DNA of 64,000 nucleotides from Platanthera guangdongensis (lineage: Eukaryota > Streptophyta > Magnoliopsida > Asparagales > Orchidaceae). Position 1 is the first letter of the stretch. Each line of letters opens with the position of its first letter. Below the pieces are notes generated by a model. The model saw only the letters and a program-made list of their open reading frames with translations. It searched no databases and was not told where the DNA came from. Location: positions 233,980,646 through 234,044,645 of the forward strand of contig CM077163.1 of NCBI GenBank assembly GCA_039583875.1, given 5' to 3'. Made by a program: the position numbers and the translations under genes. Of this stretch, positions 44,531 to 56,164 are shown piece by piece.

Positions 44531-44865
44531 TACTTCCTCCCTACTTATGTGGTGTCACACACCTTTCATTACAAAATGACATGTTAATATTTGAAGACAA
44601 TTGATATCCGCGCTACACTTTTGGATATTCACACTACGTTTACTTCTAATTTTACGCGTCTTTTTAGGAAAAGTGTTCAACACGAAAGTTGTAGATCTAG
44701 TCGAGATCTACAACTTTCGTGTTGAACACTTTTCCTAAAAATGCATGTACAATGAGTATTTTCAAAGGCACGAAAAATTATAAGCAAACATAGTGTGAAT
44801 ATCCAAAGTGAAGTGCGGATATCAATAGCCTACTTAAAATCATGATAATAATATGTTCTTCTAGA
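44531..44865. repeat. Foldback element with a 38-bp perfect hairpin
   Basis: Arms 44661-44698 and 44704-44741 are perfect complements with a 5-base loop AGTCG. Outside them the two halves again pair imperfectly (GATATCCGCGCTACACTTTTGGATATTCACACTA on the left against its diverged complement near 44780-44830). The left end has TACTTCCTCCCTACTTA, like Stowaway-type terminal repeats. The right end is diverged or lost. It is non-coding. Confidence 0.75.
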
Positions 44866-44899
44866 AATTTGAAATACTTAGACAAAATTATTACTATGT

Positions 44900-45032
44900 C
44901 GCTGAAGCACTAAAGTTTTGTGGTAGAAACACAAGAATAGTGAATTGGTGAACTCCGTGATAGAGGCATGAGGATCATGTGGAAGAAGCATGTGATTAGT
45001 ATATGGGTGAACTCTATGGAAGAATGGGAGTC
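44900..45032. repeat. Left part of a repeat array split by element G
   Basis: It contains about three diverged units like GTGAACTCCGTGGCAGAAGCACG with ATTAGTATATGG between. The same type of array resumes at 53800 right of element G, so G was inserted in it. Confidence 0.6.
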
Positions 45033-45508
45033 TGTTAGGGTTGATCCAATGGTTTCAAATAAAAAGAAGACTCATCCGACGGTGGAGTGGCTGACAACAA
45101 TAAAGCAGATGGAAGGATATCCAGTGATTTAAGATTATTAGGATATATCCAACGACAGAGCAGATAACCACAATAAAGTAAATCACATGGCTGATATTCA
45201 TCATTGATCGACGAGAGTATATTAACCATAGATTCTTATCAATGATCCAGATTCAATACGCCTTCCAGTTATCATCCAAGTGTCCAGATTAATTCCTGAT
45301 TTTCTCATTTTTTTTATCAAGACTGTGGACGTTACAAATTTGTAACAGTCAAATGATCAACTATAATAAGGTATATGTTGATTGTAATATAATCAAGGAA
45401 TTAATAAAATTATTTTTGTATCTTCTTCTAATCTTTTTCCCTTATCATCACTCCCACCTCCGGTCACCTCCTTGACCTTGTTTTAGTGACTGATTGTTCT
45501 ATCAACCA
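45033..45508 (+). repeat. 5' LTR of element G
   Basis: It begins TGTTAGGGTTGATC and ends TATCAACCA (short inverted ends). It is similar along its length to 53293-53779. The internal region starts with ACACAACACTTTGGTGCTCT, a possible primer site that I cannot assign to a tRNA. Confidence 0.83.
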
Positions 45509-46173
45509 ATGAGGACACAACACTTTGGTGCTCTCGTTGAGAGAACCAATCCTGTTGTGTCAAACATAAGTGGGAGATTGAGATCGATTGCGAAGATCAA
45601 GAGTGCCCTTCAAGCCGAATAGGTTAGCAGGACAAATCAAATGGAAGAAATGCATTAGAGAATGATAACGGAATTAGCGCAACAAACCCAACAATTTCGA
45701 CAACAATTCACCACGGAATTGTAGACCAAGGAGATTTTGTTGGCACGCCAAATCTTGGAGACAAAGGAGTATTCGATTGATTAGATATCAGATCAAATCT
45801 CTGCATTAAGAAGAGACATGATGGCACAGTTCAAAAATCTATTCAAGAGAGGGACTCAACCAGATAATTGTCCCATCATCATTGTGGAGGCTCAGAGTGA
45901 CTATCATCGCCCTCCTGAAGTATTTCCAGCACAATCGTCAATCAACATACTTGGATCCAGCCCGATGCTCAATAAAATTCAGGTCGTTTTTAACCGTCCT
46001 GGTAACTTAGAAACTTCTTCCCCTCGTTTTGCGGAAGAGGACCCAACTGACTAGTTATATGAGTGAAGACAATATTTTGAATATAATGAATCCAAATACA
46101 AGATTATCTTTTAATTGTTTCCTTCTATCTCAATAAACCAACTTCAAAATGGTACCGGACCACCCTAAAAGAC

Positions 46174-47204
46174 TGGTGGGATATAACGCATAAACTATCC
46201 CCAAGGCGCAACCAAATATTTACAGGGTGTACAAGAACATATAAATCTGAACAAACTCTGCAAACATAAATTAATGTAACTGCAATAATAAACCATGAAG
46301 AAATGTACCGACGTCCGTTACAGAAAACACCGCGGAGGAGCCGGACTCGCTCGATCCGCGGGAGAGAGAATAATCTGGACTGCAATCCGCTAGCACATCG
46401 GACGCACAAGGTTCGTCGCGAACCTTCGTCGTCGGATGACGACCAAACCACCAGCCACCAACGGAGAAACACGGTCGAGGCCAACTGCACTCACGCACGC
46501 CATCGACGCCAAGCCGCACCACCGGAGAAAACCACCATCAAGGCCACTGCACTCCCGCAAGCCTTCGTCGCCATGTCCGTATCGCCGGAGAGAAACTCCG
46601 TCAAGACCACTACACCACCGCAAGCCTTCGCCGCCACGCCCGCACCGCCTCATCTACTCCAAGACCGGTAGAGATCCTCTCCTCCAAGACCGGTGGCTAT
46701 TTCCTCCAAAGCCGGTGGATACGTCGAGAGTCCCTCACGAGAGGAATGCTTCGCCGCCATCGCACGGTGTTGCACCAACTGCAACCACCGGCGGCATCCA
46801 ACAGGGGTCTCCCACCCCTTACGGCACAAGAGTGAGATGGCAGCGGCGGCGGCGGCTCCTCTCGCCAACGCAAGCAAGGCGTCTCCTCACATCAATAGAA
46901 GAATAGGTTTTCTCCCAGGGCTGTTATTCTTCTCCCAGGTGGGCTGCATTTATATATCTCTGGCTCAAAAACCATAAATATATATATGTTATGTGTGACT
47001 CATGAATGACGTGATTTAATATTCAAGCAATTCAAGCAGGAAAGTGATTCTCTCTCTCTAAAAGGAAATCAATATATGCTGATTTTCTTCCTCTCTTGGA
47101 ATTTCCAATTCATGCCTTCATTCACTCTCCTACCATTCATGATGTTTCCCAAAAAGGAAATACTGGATATGTTTTGGATCCGAATCCGAACCAAAAACAT
47201 AACA
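46174..47204 (-). repeat. 3' LTR of element F (1031 bp)
   Basis: On the minus strand it begins TGTTATGTTTTTGGTTC at 47204 and ends TATATCCCACCA at 46174. It is close to the 5' LTR. A minus-strand TATA-like region is near 46940-46960. Arg/Pro/His-rich ORFs on the plus strand (46303-46906) are equally present in the other LTR and are not genes. Confidence 0.9.
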
Positions 47205-48377
47205 ATCACCACCTTGGTTCGGAATTCGAAGCCACCATCTGCACGAAACATCCACTTCACACATCAACAACTGCACCAAGCAACTCTGCACGTAGCACCG
47301 CCTCAGCCCGAGGCATTAGCCGACCAGCTGCAGTCGACTCATCTCTGCTCGGGCTCAACCCGTGAACATCGTCGCAACCAGATCGTAGAAACTAACTCCC
47401 ATAACCGGAGTCCCAGAAGGACGATCCTCTGCACCACCACGACAATCCACCATGTTGGCCGCAGAAATCATGAGCATACCACCATACGTCGTGGTCCCCA
47501 TCAGCCGGTACAAACTACCGCGCTACACAGCTCTCCTGAGCATGGTACGTCCTCACTCCACCATAAGGACTCCACCTCTGGCAACCCAACTGTCGCCACC
47601 TGAATTCAAACTGCTCAAAACATCTAGCTGTCAGAGTCGCACCGACTCTTAGTGATGGTGAGGACCTCATCACTCTGCACCCTGACCCAGCTGTCACCAT
47701 GTCCGCACCCTAGCCTCGAGGCCTTTTTGCACGCTGCGAACTCGCACTCCTGTGTGACTGCACTGTCTGCAATGGTAAAAATATCATACCCTCCTTTGGC
47801 CCGGATCGAGATCGTGCTCCACTCAATCCCTTGCCAAACTGCCTCACCTTACCCATCCGCTGCTGCCAAGATGCGACCGCCCTCAGGAGTAGGGCCCACT
47901 AACATCTGTCTGGATAGCACTGCGATCGTGACCTCTACTAGCTTCACCGTATCCTTCTCATACAAGAGCATTGTCACTAAGGCCGGGTAAAAAAAGTGAG
48001 CGAGATAAGAGTGAAACGGGTCTTCACGTCTCCCTCCGTCTCTGCAACAGCTGCCTCTAACTGACACAAAAACTGTCTCAACACACATCGTGTACCACAG
48101 ATAATCTTCTCTCTATAACATATCTGCGGTTATCATGACCTTCTCATACAGTACCATCTGTCATAGGTCAAATCCGTCACTGTCACACTTCTTCAAAAAC
48201 ACTGTCCAAATTCACGTTCTTCCCAGTCATGGTTGTCTTACGACACCACCAGGAGACCTAATTAATTCAAAGGTCAGGTTTGAAAAGATGGGGAGCTGAC
48301 CTAGTCGTCACCCACCGCAGTCAAACCGTTCCTCGAATGTCCAATCAGTCGCCTACGAACCTGACTCTGATACCACT
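47205..48377 (-). other. Internal region of element F, no recognised coding
   Basis: This region of 1173 bp has only short open frames on both strands (for example minus-strand 47849-48088 of 79 codons). None shows a retroelement motif. A purine-rich AAGGTGGTGAT on the minus strand precedes the 3' LTR and may serve as a polypurine tract. Confidence 0.7.
48365..48375 (-). other. Primer-binding site of element F
   Basis: TGGTATCAGAG on the minus strand, two bases from the 5' LTR; complementary to tRNA-iMet. Confidence 0.88.
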
Positions 48378-49403
48378 TGGTGGGATATAACGCGAAAACT
48401 ATCCCCAATGCATAACCAAATATTTACAGGGTGTACAAGAACATATAAATCTGAAAAAACTCTGCAAACATAAATTAATGTAACTGCAATAATAAACCAT
48501 GAAAAACTGTACCGACGTCCGTTACAGAAAATACCGCGGAGGAGCCGGATTCGCTCGATCCGCGGGAGAGAGAATAATCTGGACTGAAATCCGCTAGCAC
48601 AGCGGACGCACAAGGTTCGTCGAGAACCTTCGTCGTCGGATGACGACCAAACCACCCGCCACCAACGGAGAAACACGGTCGAGGCCAACTGCACTCACGC
48701 ACGCCATCGACGCCAAGCCGCACCACCGGAGAAAACCACCATCAAGGCCACTGCACTCCCGCAAGCCTTCGTCGTCATGTCCGCATCGCCGGAGAGAAAC
48801 TCCGTCAAGACCACTACACCACTGCAAGCCTTCGCCGCCACGCCCGCACCGCCTCATCTACTCCAAGACCGGTAGAGATCCTCTCCTCCAAGACCGGTGG
48901 CTATTTCCTCCAAAGCCGGTGGATACGTCGAGAGTCCCTCACGAGAGGAATACTTCGCCGCCATCGCACGGTGTTGCACCAACTGCAACCACCGGCGGCA
49001 TCCAACAGGGGTCTCCCACCCCTTACGGCACAAGAGTGAGATGGCGGCGGCGGCTCCTCTCTCCAACGCAAGCAAGGCGTCTCCTCACGTCAATAGAAGA
49101 ATAGGTTTTCTCCCAGGGCTGTTCTTCTTCTCCCAGGTGGGCTGCATTTATATATCTCTGCCTCAAAAACCATAAATATATATATGTTATGTGTGACCCA
49201 TGAATGACGTGATTTAATATTCAAGCAATTCAAGCAGGAGAGTGATTCTCTCTCTCTAAAAGGAAATCAATATATGCTGATTTTCTTCCTTTATTGGAAT
49301 TTCCAATTCATGCCCTCATTCACTCTCCTACCATTCATGATGTTTCCCCAAAAATGAAATACTGGATATGTTTTGGATTTGAATCCGAACCAAAAACATA
49401 ACA
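48378..49403 (-). repeat. 5' LTR of element F (1026 bp)
   Basis: It has the same borders as the 3' LTR. Differences are few: substitutions and a GCGGCG-type triplet length change near 49040. Confidence 0.9.
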
Positions 49404-49584
49404 AAGACCACCCCGCCTTAACATTTCTAATGTTTGTAGATGCCTTACAAAAAAGATTTGGACCTTCATTATACATTAAACCATCCGGGTTATTAACAAA
49501 AATGCAACAAACTATTACAGTAGTAGCGTATAAAAGAGAATTTGAGGACTAAATACGACTTGATATTTTTTCAAAATAGACTTG

Positions 49585-51050
49585 AGATCTGGATATCATC
49601 AGATCAGAATGGCTGAGAGCAGTGGCGGACCCATGATTTTTGTGCGACTCGGGCACCAAATAAAGGATTTAGATTTTTATATATTTTTAAATTTAAAAAT
49701 AATAAAATGATAATTATAATATATAAAAATATAAATCCCCAGTTTAAGCACTATAAGAAACAAAGATTAACAATACAATGTGAACTTAGAAATGTCTGAA
49801 TCCTTGAATAAAAAAAATGAAATCTAGGCAGTACTAATAAACCAAAAATCTCACTTTCACACCCCACAAAAAAAATAACTCGCTCCTTACCCAAAAAAGG
49901 GAGTGATGCATAGTTGCACTATTATATGTCTAGATTTAATTTGGAAAATTGAATATTTGATTAGGAAAACTTCAGATATTGATTTGGAAATCTGGAATGT
50001 AGCCATTAATCATGATAGTTTTGAGTTTTTGGAGCTGAAATTGCAGAAATGATTTAAAAATTGGAAATCTGCAATAGAAGTATTGGAACCAGGAAATTGG
50101 AAATCAGGTTCGACTGCCTCCGCCCCCCCCCCCTCCCAAAAAAATGCAATAATTCAAACAGGAAATGAAAACAACAAAGAAGTGGGAATACGCTTGCAGA
50201 AAAGGTCACCTACCAGGAGTTGATTAGACAACACAATAGGAATGGTTTTCTTTTTGATACAGGCAAAGGATCATTCAGGGCTAGGACTAGCTATCCCTCC
50301 GCACTCTGCAATTTTCAGTTTTTTGGTACAACTTCCATAAAAGTCTAGTACTATCTAGCCTATTTTTCTCAAAAATTTACACCCGGGCACTTGCCCGGGT
50401 GTGTCTCCACTTGGGTACACCCCTGGCTGAGAGTGATGCACATAAAACAACATTTAGAACCCATCAAAGACATTACGAATTTTTAGAAATGTCCTTTGAA
50501 TTAACTAACGCTCCCTTGACTTTTCAAGCTTTAATGAATTCAATTTTCCAACATTTTATTCAAAAAATCATTTTAAATTTTTTTGATGATATCTAGTATA
50601 TAGTTCAACAAAAAAGGATCATCTTGAGCATTTGGAAAAAACCTTGCGAATTTTAGAGGAGAATAAACTTTATATAAAATTATCTAAATGCTATTTTTCT
50701 CCTGAAATAGAGCTTTTGGGCTATACTATTCGAGAGGGAGGAGTATCCTCTAATAAAAACAATATTGAATTGATTGAATGCTTCCCATAATTCAAAAATC
50801 AGAAGGACGTTAGGGATTTCTTACGGCTAACTAGTATTACAACAAATTTATCCAATATTACGCTAAAATAGCTTTTTCACTAACTGAGTTAATAAAAAAA
50901 AATCTTTTTCCTGAATAGCAAATCATAGGAAGCTTTTAAAAACCTTAAGAGCAAGTTAATTTCCTTCCCCGTTTTAGCTTTACCTGATTTTTGAGATCCT
51001 TTTATAATTAAAATAGACGCTTCAGGAACTGGTATATGAGCAGTACTTGA
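49585..51050 (+). pseudogene. Element G reverse transcriptase and RNase H remnant
   Basis: DLRSGYHQIRMAE is at 49580-49619; after H it continues with [32 protein letters not shown] and FFDDI near 50580-50595 (YxDD box region). Then comes DHLEHLEKTLRILEENKLYIKLSKC near 50610 and a LLGYTIREGGVSS stretch near 50715. RNase H is indicated by IKIDASGTG near 51007. Stops are frequent. Confidence 0.82.
49612..50433. mobile_element. Element H: non-autonomous hAT-like element in the reverse transcriptase of G
   Basis: The element is 49620-50425 (806 bp). The left end is CAGTGGCGGACCCA; the right end read inward is CAGGGGTGTACCCA (11 of 14 match). The 8-bp target duplication GCTGAGAG is exact (49612-49619, 50426-50433). 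Taking out the element and one duplication restores the reverse transcriptase reading [20 protein letters not shown]. No transposase ORF. An 11-bp perfect inverted repeat lies near the right end (50379-50402). Confidence 0.85.
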
Positions 51051-51559
51051 GCAATCAATAAGACCATAGTCTACTTTAACAAGAAATTAACACTAGCAAT
51101 GCAATATAAATCCACACATATCAGAGAATTGTTTGTTGTAAGGATAGTCGTCAGCAAATGACGGTATAAATATTTGTTGGGTCATCATTCATGATACTAA
51201 CAGACCACCAAAGTTTGCATTATTTGTTAACCCAACACATTCAAACCCCAAAATAGCAAACATTTCTCTCTAAGTTGTCAGGATATGATTTCATTATAAA
51301 ATATAAATCAAGCTGTAGATATATTGTCTAGGATGCCCGAAATTCTAGAATACTCAACCCTAAGGAGCCTTAATATACTGACAATCCCAACCGCTTCCAT
51401 ATTGGAGGGATTGAAACTGGATTATGAAAAAAAGGAGTTTGTTCAGAAACTAAGGTAGGAACTTCAATCATATTTAGAATGAAAACAACAAGATAAATAC
51501 ATCATTCATAAGCAAAATATTTACAATCCAAAAGATTCAGAAAAAAAAGAATTATCACT

Positions 51560-52790
51560 GAGACTCACTCTAGTTTGTTAGAGGGGGCATTCTGGAATCA
51601 AGGGGACAATGTATAGAATGCAATCTCAATTTTATTGGCATAACATAAAAAAGATGTCACATAATTCATTACGTTCTATGACATCTGCTAGAAGGCCAAA
51701 GTTGTCAATTATGCTCCCTATGAGCTGCTACAGCCCTTACCAACACCCCAAAGTTTATGGGCAGATTTAACCATGTATTTCATTACCCAATTACCAAATT
51801 ATAATGGCTATACCATAGTATTAGTAGTGATAGATAAATTTTCAAAAGCAGCATACTTTACACAATTAAAATACACCAAATTTCAAGACTCATGGTGACT
51901 AATGAATTCTGAAATTGTGTGAGTAAGTTACAAGCTAGGCGCGCTCGAATCTATAATTTTAGATACAGATACTATATTTCTAAGCTATTTCTGGGTAAAA
52001 TTATTTAGATTGGAAGAAACTCAACTAAAATATAGCTTCTCTACCATCCTCAGACGGACGGGCTGAGAGAATTAACAGATGCCTATATCAGTATTTATGA
52101 ATTTTTTCTCATGAAAATCCGAAAAAAATTGTCAAGCTATTTGAATTTTGCCGGATTTCATTATAATATGTCTTTTAATTCTTCGACCAACGGGACCTCA
52201 TTCGAGGTCATGTTTGATCAGCCTCCCCTAGTTTACTTAATTTTTGCGCATGCGGCTCAAGCAATGAAGCAGTGAAAGACTCTGAAGACTAGAGAAGACT
52301 TACTTCGTTGTCTTAAGAAAAATTTAGCCAAAGCTCAACAATGGATAAAAAATTAGGCTGATAAGAAGCGTACGAAGCTTAAGCTGGATAAGGGTGAGTA
52401 AGTATTATTAAACTACATTCATATAGACAACTGACCATGACAAGATCGAAAGGACGACAATTAAGCTTAAAATATTTCAGCCATTTCCAAGTCACAAATA
52501 TCATTGGAGAAACAACATGCCACCTACTCCTCCCTCCAGAGTCAAGGATACACCCAATATTTCATGTTTCAATGCTCAAATCATATGAAGGAGACCCAAA
52601 ATTCAAGTCAATAAGTTGTCGGTCCTTAGTTGGCAGAATAACCCACTACATCAACCTCTGCCCATCATCAGTACACATTGAATCATGCGACATGGATATG
52701 AAGTTCTCCAAGCGCTTGTGTAGTGGCAAAGATTGCCTTTGTCGATAGCACTTGGGAGAACATCCCGACCTTAGAAGGTTTTATACAAAT
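51560..52790 (+). pseudogene. Element G integrase remnant with chromodomain-like end
   Basis: The integrase core is seen as LWADLTMYFITQLP near 51755, VVIDKFSKAAYF near 51825, LDTDTIFLS near 51957 (second Asp) and FNSSTNGTSFEVMF near 52170. The open piece 52437-52748 contains ATCHLLLPPESRIHPIFHVSML, the common C-terminal segment of gypsy integrases. A weak chromodomain remnant (FVDSTWENIPTLE) is near 52738-52776. Many stops; inactive. Between 52790 and 53278 there are only short frames and no motif. Confidence 0.78.
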
Positions 52791-53292
52791 ACAAGACATA
52801 CCACTACAACGAAAAGAAGATTTACAGTCGAAAATTGAAGATTTATCATGGTCAAGTAAAAAACAAAGAAATCTAAGAAGAAGAAAGGAACACCAGATCT
52901 AACCAAAAGGACATATTATCAAAATCGTGAGGAAGAAAAAAGAAAAAAAAAAGCAGCGCATAAAATCATGAAACCTAGTTCAAAAATTATCAACACATAT
53001 GGAAAAGATTCAAACTCAAGTCCCAGATCTACATCTGAAACAACGAGTTACAACACTCAGAATCATCAATCTTCCCTTTTTCGACCCATCATAATTAGAG
53101 TTGTCGTCTCCAAAGTTTCAACTTAGGTCTTATATGACACATGCAAGGGCTTCCGAAGACCTCGACCCACGAAGCATCGGAGTTTCTAGCAACCCAACCC
53201 ACACAAAACCAGAACTGTCGACGCCCTCATTCCAAGAGAAACAAGCAGGAGGATTTAATGTCGAGGACATCATATTTAATGGGGGAGGAAAA

Positions 53293-53779
53293 TGTTAGGG
53301 TTGATCAAACAGTTTCAGATAAACAACATGATTCATTCGATAGTGGGGCGGTTGACAACAAAAAGCAGATAACATGATATCCAACGATCTCAGATTATCA
53401 TGATATATGTAACAGTGGAGCAGATAACCGCAATAAAGTAAATTGCAAGGTTGATATTCATCATTGACCGATGAGAGTATATTAGTCGTAGATTCTTATC
53501 AACGATCCAGATCCAACACACATTTCCAGTCATCATCCAAGTGTTCAGATTAATTTCCAATTTCTCATTTTTTATCAAGACTTTGTAACGTTACAATTTT
53601 ATAACAATCAAATGATTAGCTATAAGAAGGCTTATGCTGGCTGCAATATAATCATCAAGGAATTAATAAAGTTGTTTTTGTATCTTCTTCTAATCTTTTT
53701 CTCTTATCATCTCTTCCACCTCCGGCCCCTCCGGCCACCTCCTTGACCTTCTTCCGGTGACCGATTGTTCTATCAACCA
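53293..53779 (+). repeat. 3' LTR of element G
   Basis: It begins TGTTAGGGTTGATC directly after the polypurine tract and ends TATCAACCA. It differs from the 5' LTR at many positions. Confidence 0.85.
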
Positions 53780-53799
53780 ACAAGATCACAATATGGTCC

Positions 53800-54217
53800 T
53801 ATGGTAGAAGAGCGTGATTAGTGAATGGTGAACTCCATGACAGAATTGCGGGGATCCTGTGCAGAAGTACGAGATTAGTACATGGGTGAACTTTGTGGCA
53901 GAAGCACGAGATTAGTATGTGGGTGAACTCCGTGGTAGAAGCACGTGGTCTTGTTGTAGAAGCACGTGATTAGTGTATGGGTGAAACTCCGTGGCAGAAG
54001 AATGGGGTATGTAGGTCCGTTGTAAAAACATGATGGCTTGTCGTGAACATGAATATTCACGATTTTTTCTTACACCACCCAAAGGGAACACGATCCTTAT
54101 GTTTAAAAGGTAAATCCACACCTTCCTATTGCGAATCACATTTTGAGAGAAAAACTGTGAGGGTGCAGAAAGCCCAAAACTGACAATACCTCATACTGCT
54201 AAAGAGAGGTTGTTACA
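53800..54217 (+). repeat. Right part of the repeat array, ending like an LTR
   Basis: About five units of the type GAACTCCGTGGCAGAAGCACG plus ATTAGTATATGGGT are visible (53815-54000). The segment ends in TGTTACA at 54217, followed by ATT and TAGTATCAGAA (54221-54231), a worn primer-binding site. So this is probably the end of an old plus-strand LTR into which G was inserted. A second diverged copy of its last part is at 54260-54500. Confidence 0.5.
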
Positions 54218-54499
54218 ATTTAGTATCAGAATGGGCTTTTAGATGGGGGTGGGCTGGATTCGTGAATGAATCCTCTGTAGCAGAAGCACAAAATAGTTCC
54301 ATAGCAGAACAATGAGAGATTCATGACGTGAACATAGATAATCACGATTTAGTCTCACTTTCCCAGAGGTAATGTGATCGATCCTGCTGGCTAAAATATA
54401 GAGTCATGCCTTCCCATTGTGACACAACTTTTGAGGGCAAAATCGTGAGGGTGCAAAAGGCTCAAAGCAAACAATACCTCACTGTATCCAAGGCAAACA

Positions 54500-56160
54500 A
54501 GAATTGTGGATTCCATTCCAAATTTTTTCCTCTAATTCCTCTCAAACAAACAGAGCCTCTTTTTACTCCATTTCAGAAGCTATAATCGCACCCTATTTCA
54601 CTTTATTTATTGTCGGGTGTTTTTTTATCTGTGATCCTCACTTTTAATATTAGAATATTAAAAAATTCTATTGTCGGGTATTTTTTTATCAGCAGGCCCC
54701 ACTTTTTGTGGGTTTTTGCTATCTTTTAGATATGTGTAGTATTGTCTTTTCTAACCCCCTCGCCTTAAGTCGTTCTTGCCACATGGTCATGGGGGATATT
54801 GAGTTGGTTCCAGTACTATCCTCTTTGCACACTGATCATATTTGGAGAATAACATGCTACATGAAATAAAAAAAAACAAGCATGAGAAAAATATATATCT
54901 AATTTATTGTGATTAATTTGGGGTTCATGCGCGTTGAGTGGACTTGCGCACAGTCAATCGCCATTAATGGTCTTGTCAGCTTTTCTGCGTTTCAGAAGGC
55001 GTTTGCTCAAGCTTCATGTGATTCTTTACCGAACTTCCTAAAACGTTCAAAATAAATTTAATATTATTTATATCTTTATTATTATTACTATATAATAATT
55101 AATATTGACCCTTTGATTTTTTGAGTAATTATAGAAATAGGTTGAAATTATGCACCATAACGAGTTGACTGTGGGTTTTGACCAAACCGGCCAAGACATT
55201 TGACTTGTTCACGAGCCGTGCTTTCAATGGCATCGACCGAGACACTTAGGTCAATATAATATCAACTTGGGCAAGCAATATATATAGAGAACTTTTTTTA
55301 CTCTCCCTTTGGGTCCACCGTCGTAGTTCCTTCCTGTTTATTTTTCCGCCTTTTCCCTATTGTTTACTCAAACCCCGCCGCTCCCTTCGGTCACATACTT
55401 CGGCGAGTTTGCTCCCTTGCCGGAGCCCCCAACGGCATGCCAAATAGACCCTAAATTTGAACATTGGGGTAATTATAAAGTTTGTGCATGGAAGTTACTC
55501 ATTGTGCACACAAGTTGTTCATTCAAAATTACACTACATACTAAAGAATAATATCAATTGAAAATCATCAAGATTATTTGGAGTAAATCTTGGTGGACAC
55601 AAAGGACATTTTGTTTCGTTCATCCTTAATAATTTGGTTCTTTCGTAAAACTATAAACTGATTATATCAAACCGAACTGCTCGTTTTGCTCGGCCCGCAT
55701 TGGTTCTCCATTCGTTGGCTATTTTTGCACGACCATAATAAGGGATATGATCAACGAATTCAATAATAATAGTAATACAAAATAATTACAATAAAATATT
55801 TATTTTTATAGAATGAAATTGACTTAATGGAAATAGTTTGGATTTTCACCCAAGTCTAAGAACCAAATTTTATTTATATTTTGTAATAACAAATATTGTT
55901 AATATCTTATATTTTCCATGTTGACTTCATTTTATTTGCATTGTTATTCATTTTGAGATTGTGTGCTATTATAAGATTCCATGTAAATATTTAACTCATA
56001 ATCAAATATTCAAATGTTTTTTTAGATAGTTTAGAGAGTTGTATTCTTCTTGTTTAATAATCTTTATTTTGTAGTAGTACAAATAAATCAATAATATAAT
56101 TTTTTATGTTAAGATATTTACATTAAGAATTATTTTAAATAAATAAATTATATAGTATTC
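54500..56160. other. Intergenic AT-rich sequence
   Basis: One MITE-like end is visible near 54510-54560 (AATTCCTCTCAAACAAACAG, like a PIF/Harbinger end read outward). A short diverged duplication around ATTGTCGGGT occurs near 54610 and 54670. The rest shows no ORF with coding character, RNA gene or terminal repeats. Confidence 0.55.
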
Positions 56161-56164
56161 ATTA

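Larger units (their letters stand above)
46169..49408 (-). mobile_element. Element F: non-autonomous LTR element with AAGAC target duplications
   Basis: The element is 46174-49403 (3230 bp). The two LTRs are about 1.03 kb each, and the internal part is only 1173 bp (47205-48377). The target duplication AAGAC is exact (46169-46173, 49404-49408). The primer-binding site on the minus strand (TGGTATCAGAG, 48365-48375) sets the direction. I see no gag, protease, integrase or reverse transcriptase motif inside, so it must be moved by another element's proteins (LARD/TRIM-like, though LTR length exceeds TRIM size). Confidence 0.9.
45509..49550 (+). pseudogene. Element G gag remnant (interrupted by F)
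   Basis: The left part (45509-46168) has QQTQQFRQQFTTEL near 45690, an open piece at 45818-46054 (MMAQFKNLFKRG), and a YFEYNE-like segment near 46075. After F, the reading goes on at 49404 with FVDALQKRFGPSLYIKPSGLL and TKMQQTITVVAYKREFED, typical of gypsy gag. It is broken by several stops. Shortly after 49550 the frame jumps to reverse transcriptase, so the rest of gag and protease is deleted. Confidence 0.75.
45033..53779 (+). mobile_element. Element G: old decayed Ty3/gypsy element
   Basis: LTRs of 476 and 487 bp, a polypurine tract ATGGGGGAGGAAAA (53279-53292), gag remnants, reverse transcriptase, RNase H and integrase remnants are in gypsy order. Many stops and frameshifts and visibly diverged LTRs indicate an old insertion. 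Two younger insertions lie inside: F (46174-49403, gag) and H (49620-50425, reverse transcriptase). I found no clear target duplication. Confidence 0.85.

Noticed and set aside
44661..44741. microRNA precursor
   Set aside because: The arms are perfectly paired without the bulges of a typical plant microRNA precursor, and they lie in a foldback repeat; siRNA source is more likely.
46271..46906. Possible Pro/His-rich protein genes at 46303-46906, repeated at 48640-49104
   Set aside because: They are inside the two LTRs of element F and are antisense or in phase by composition only.
55360..55551. Short ORF with a Pro-rich start (63 codons)
   Set aside because: No recognised domain, no neighbouring exons, and the length is within chance expectation.
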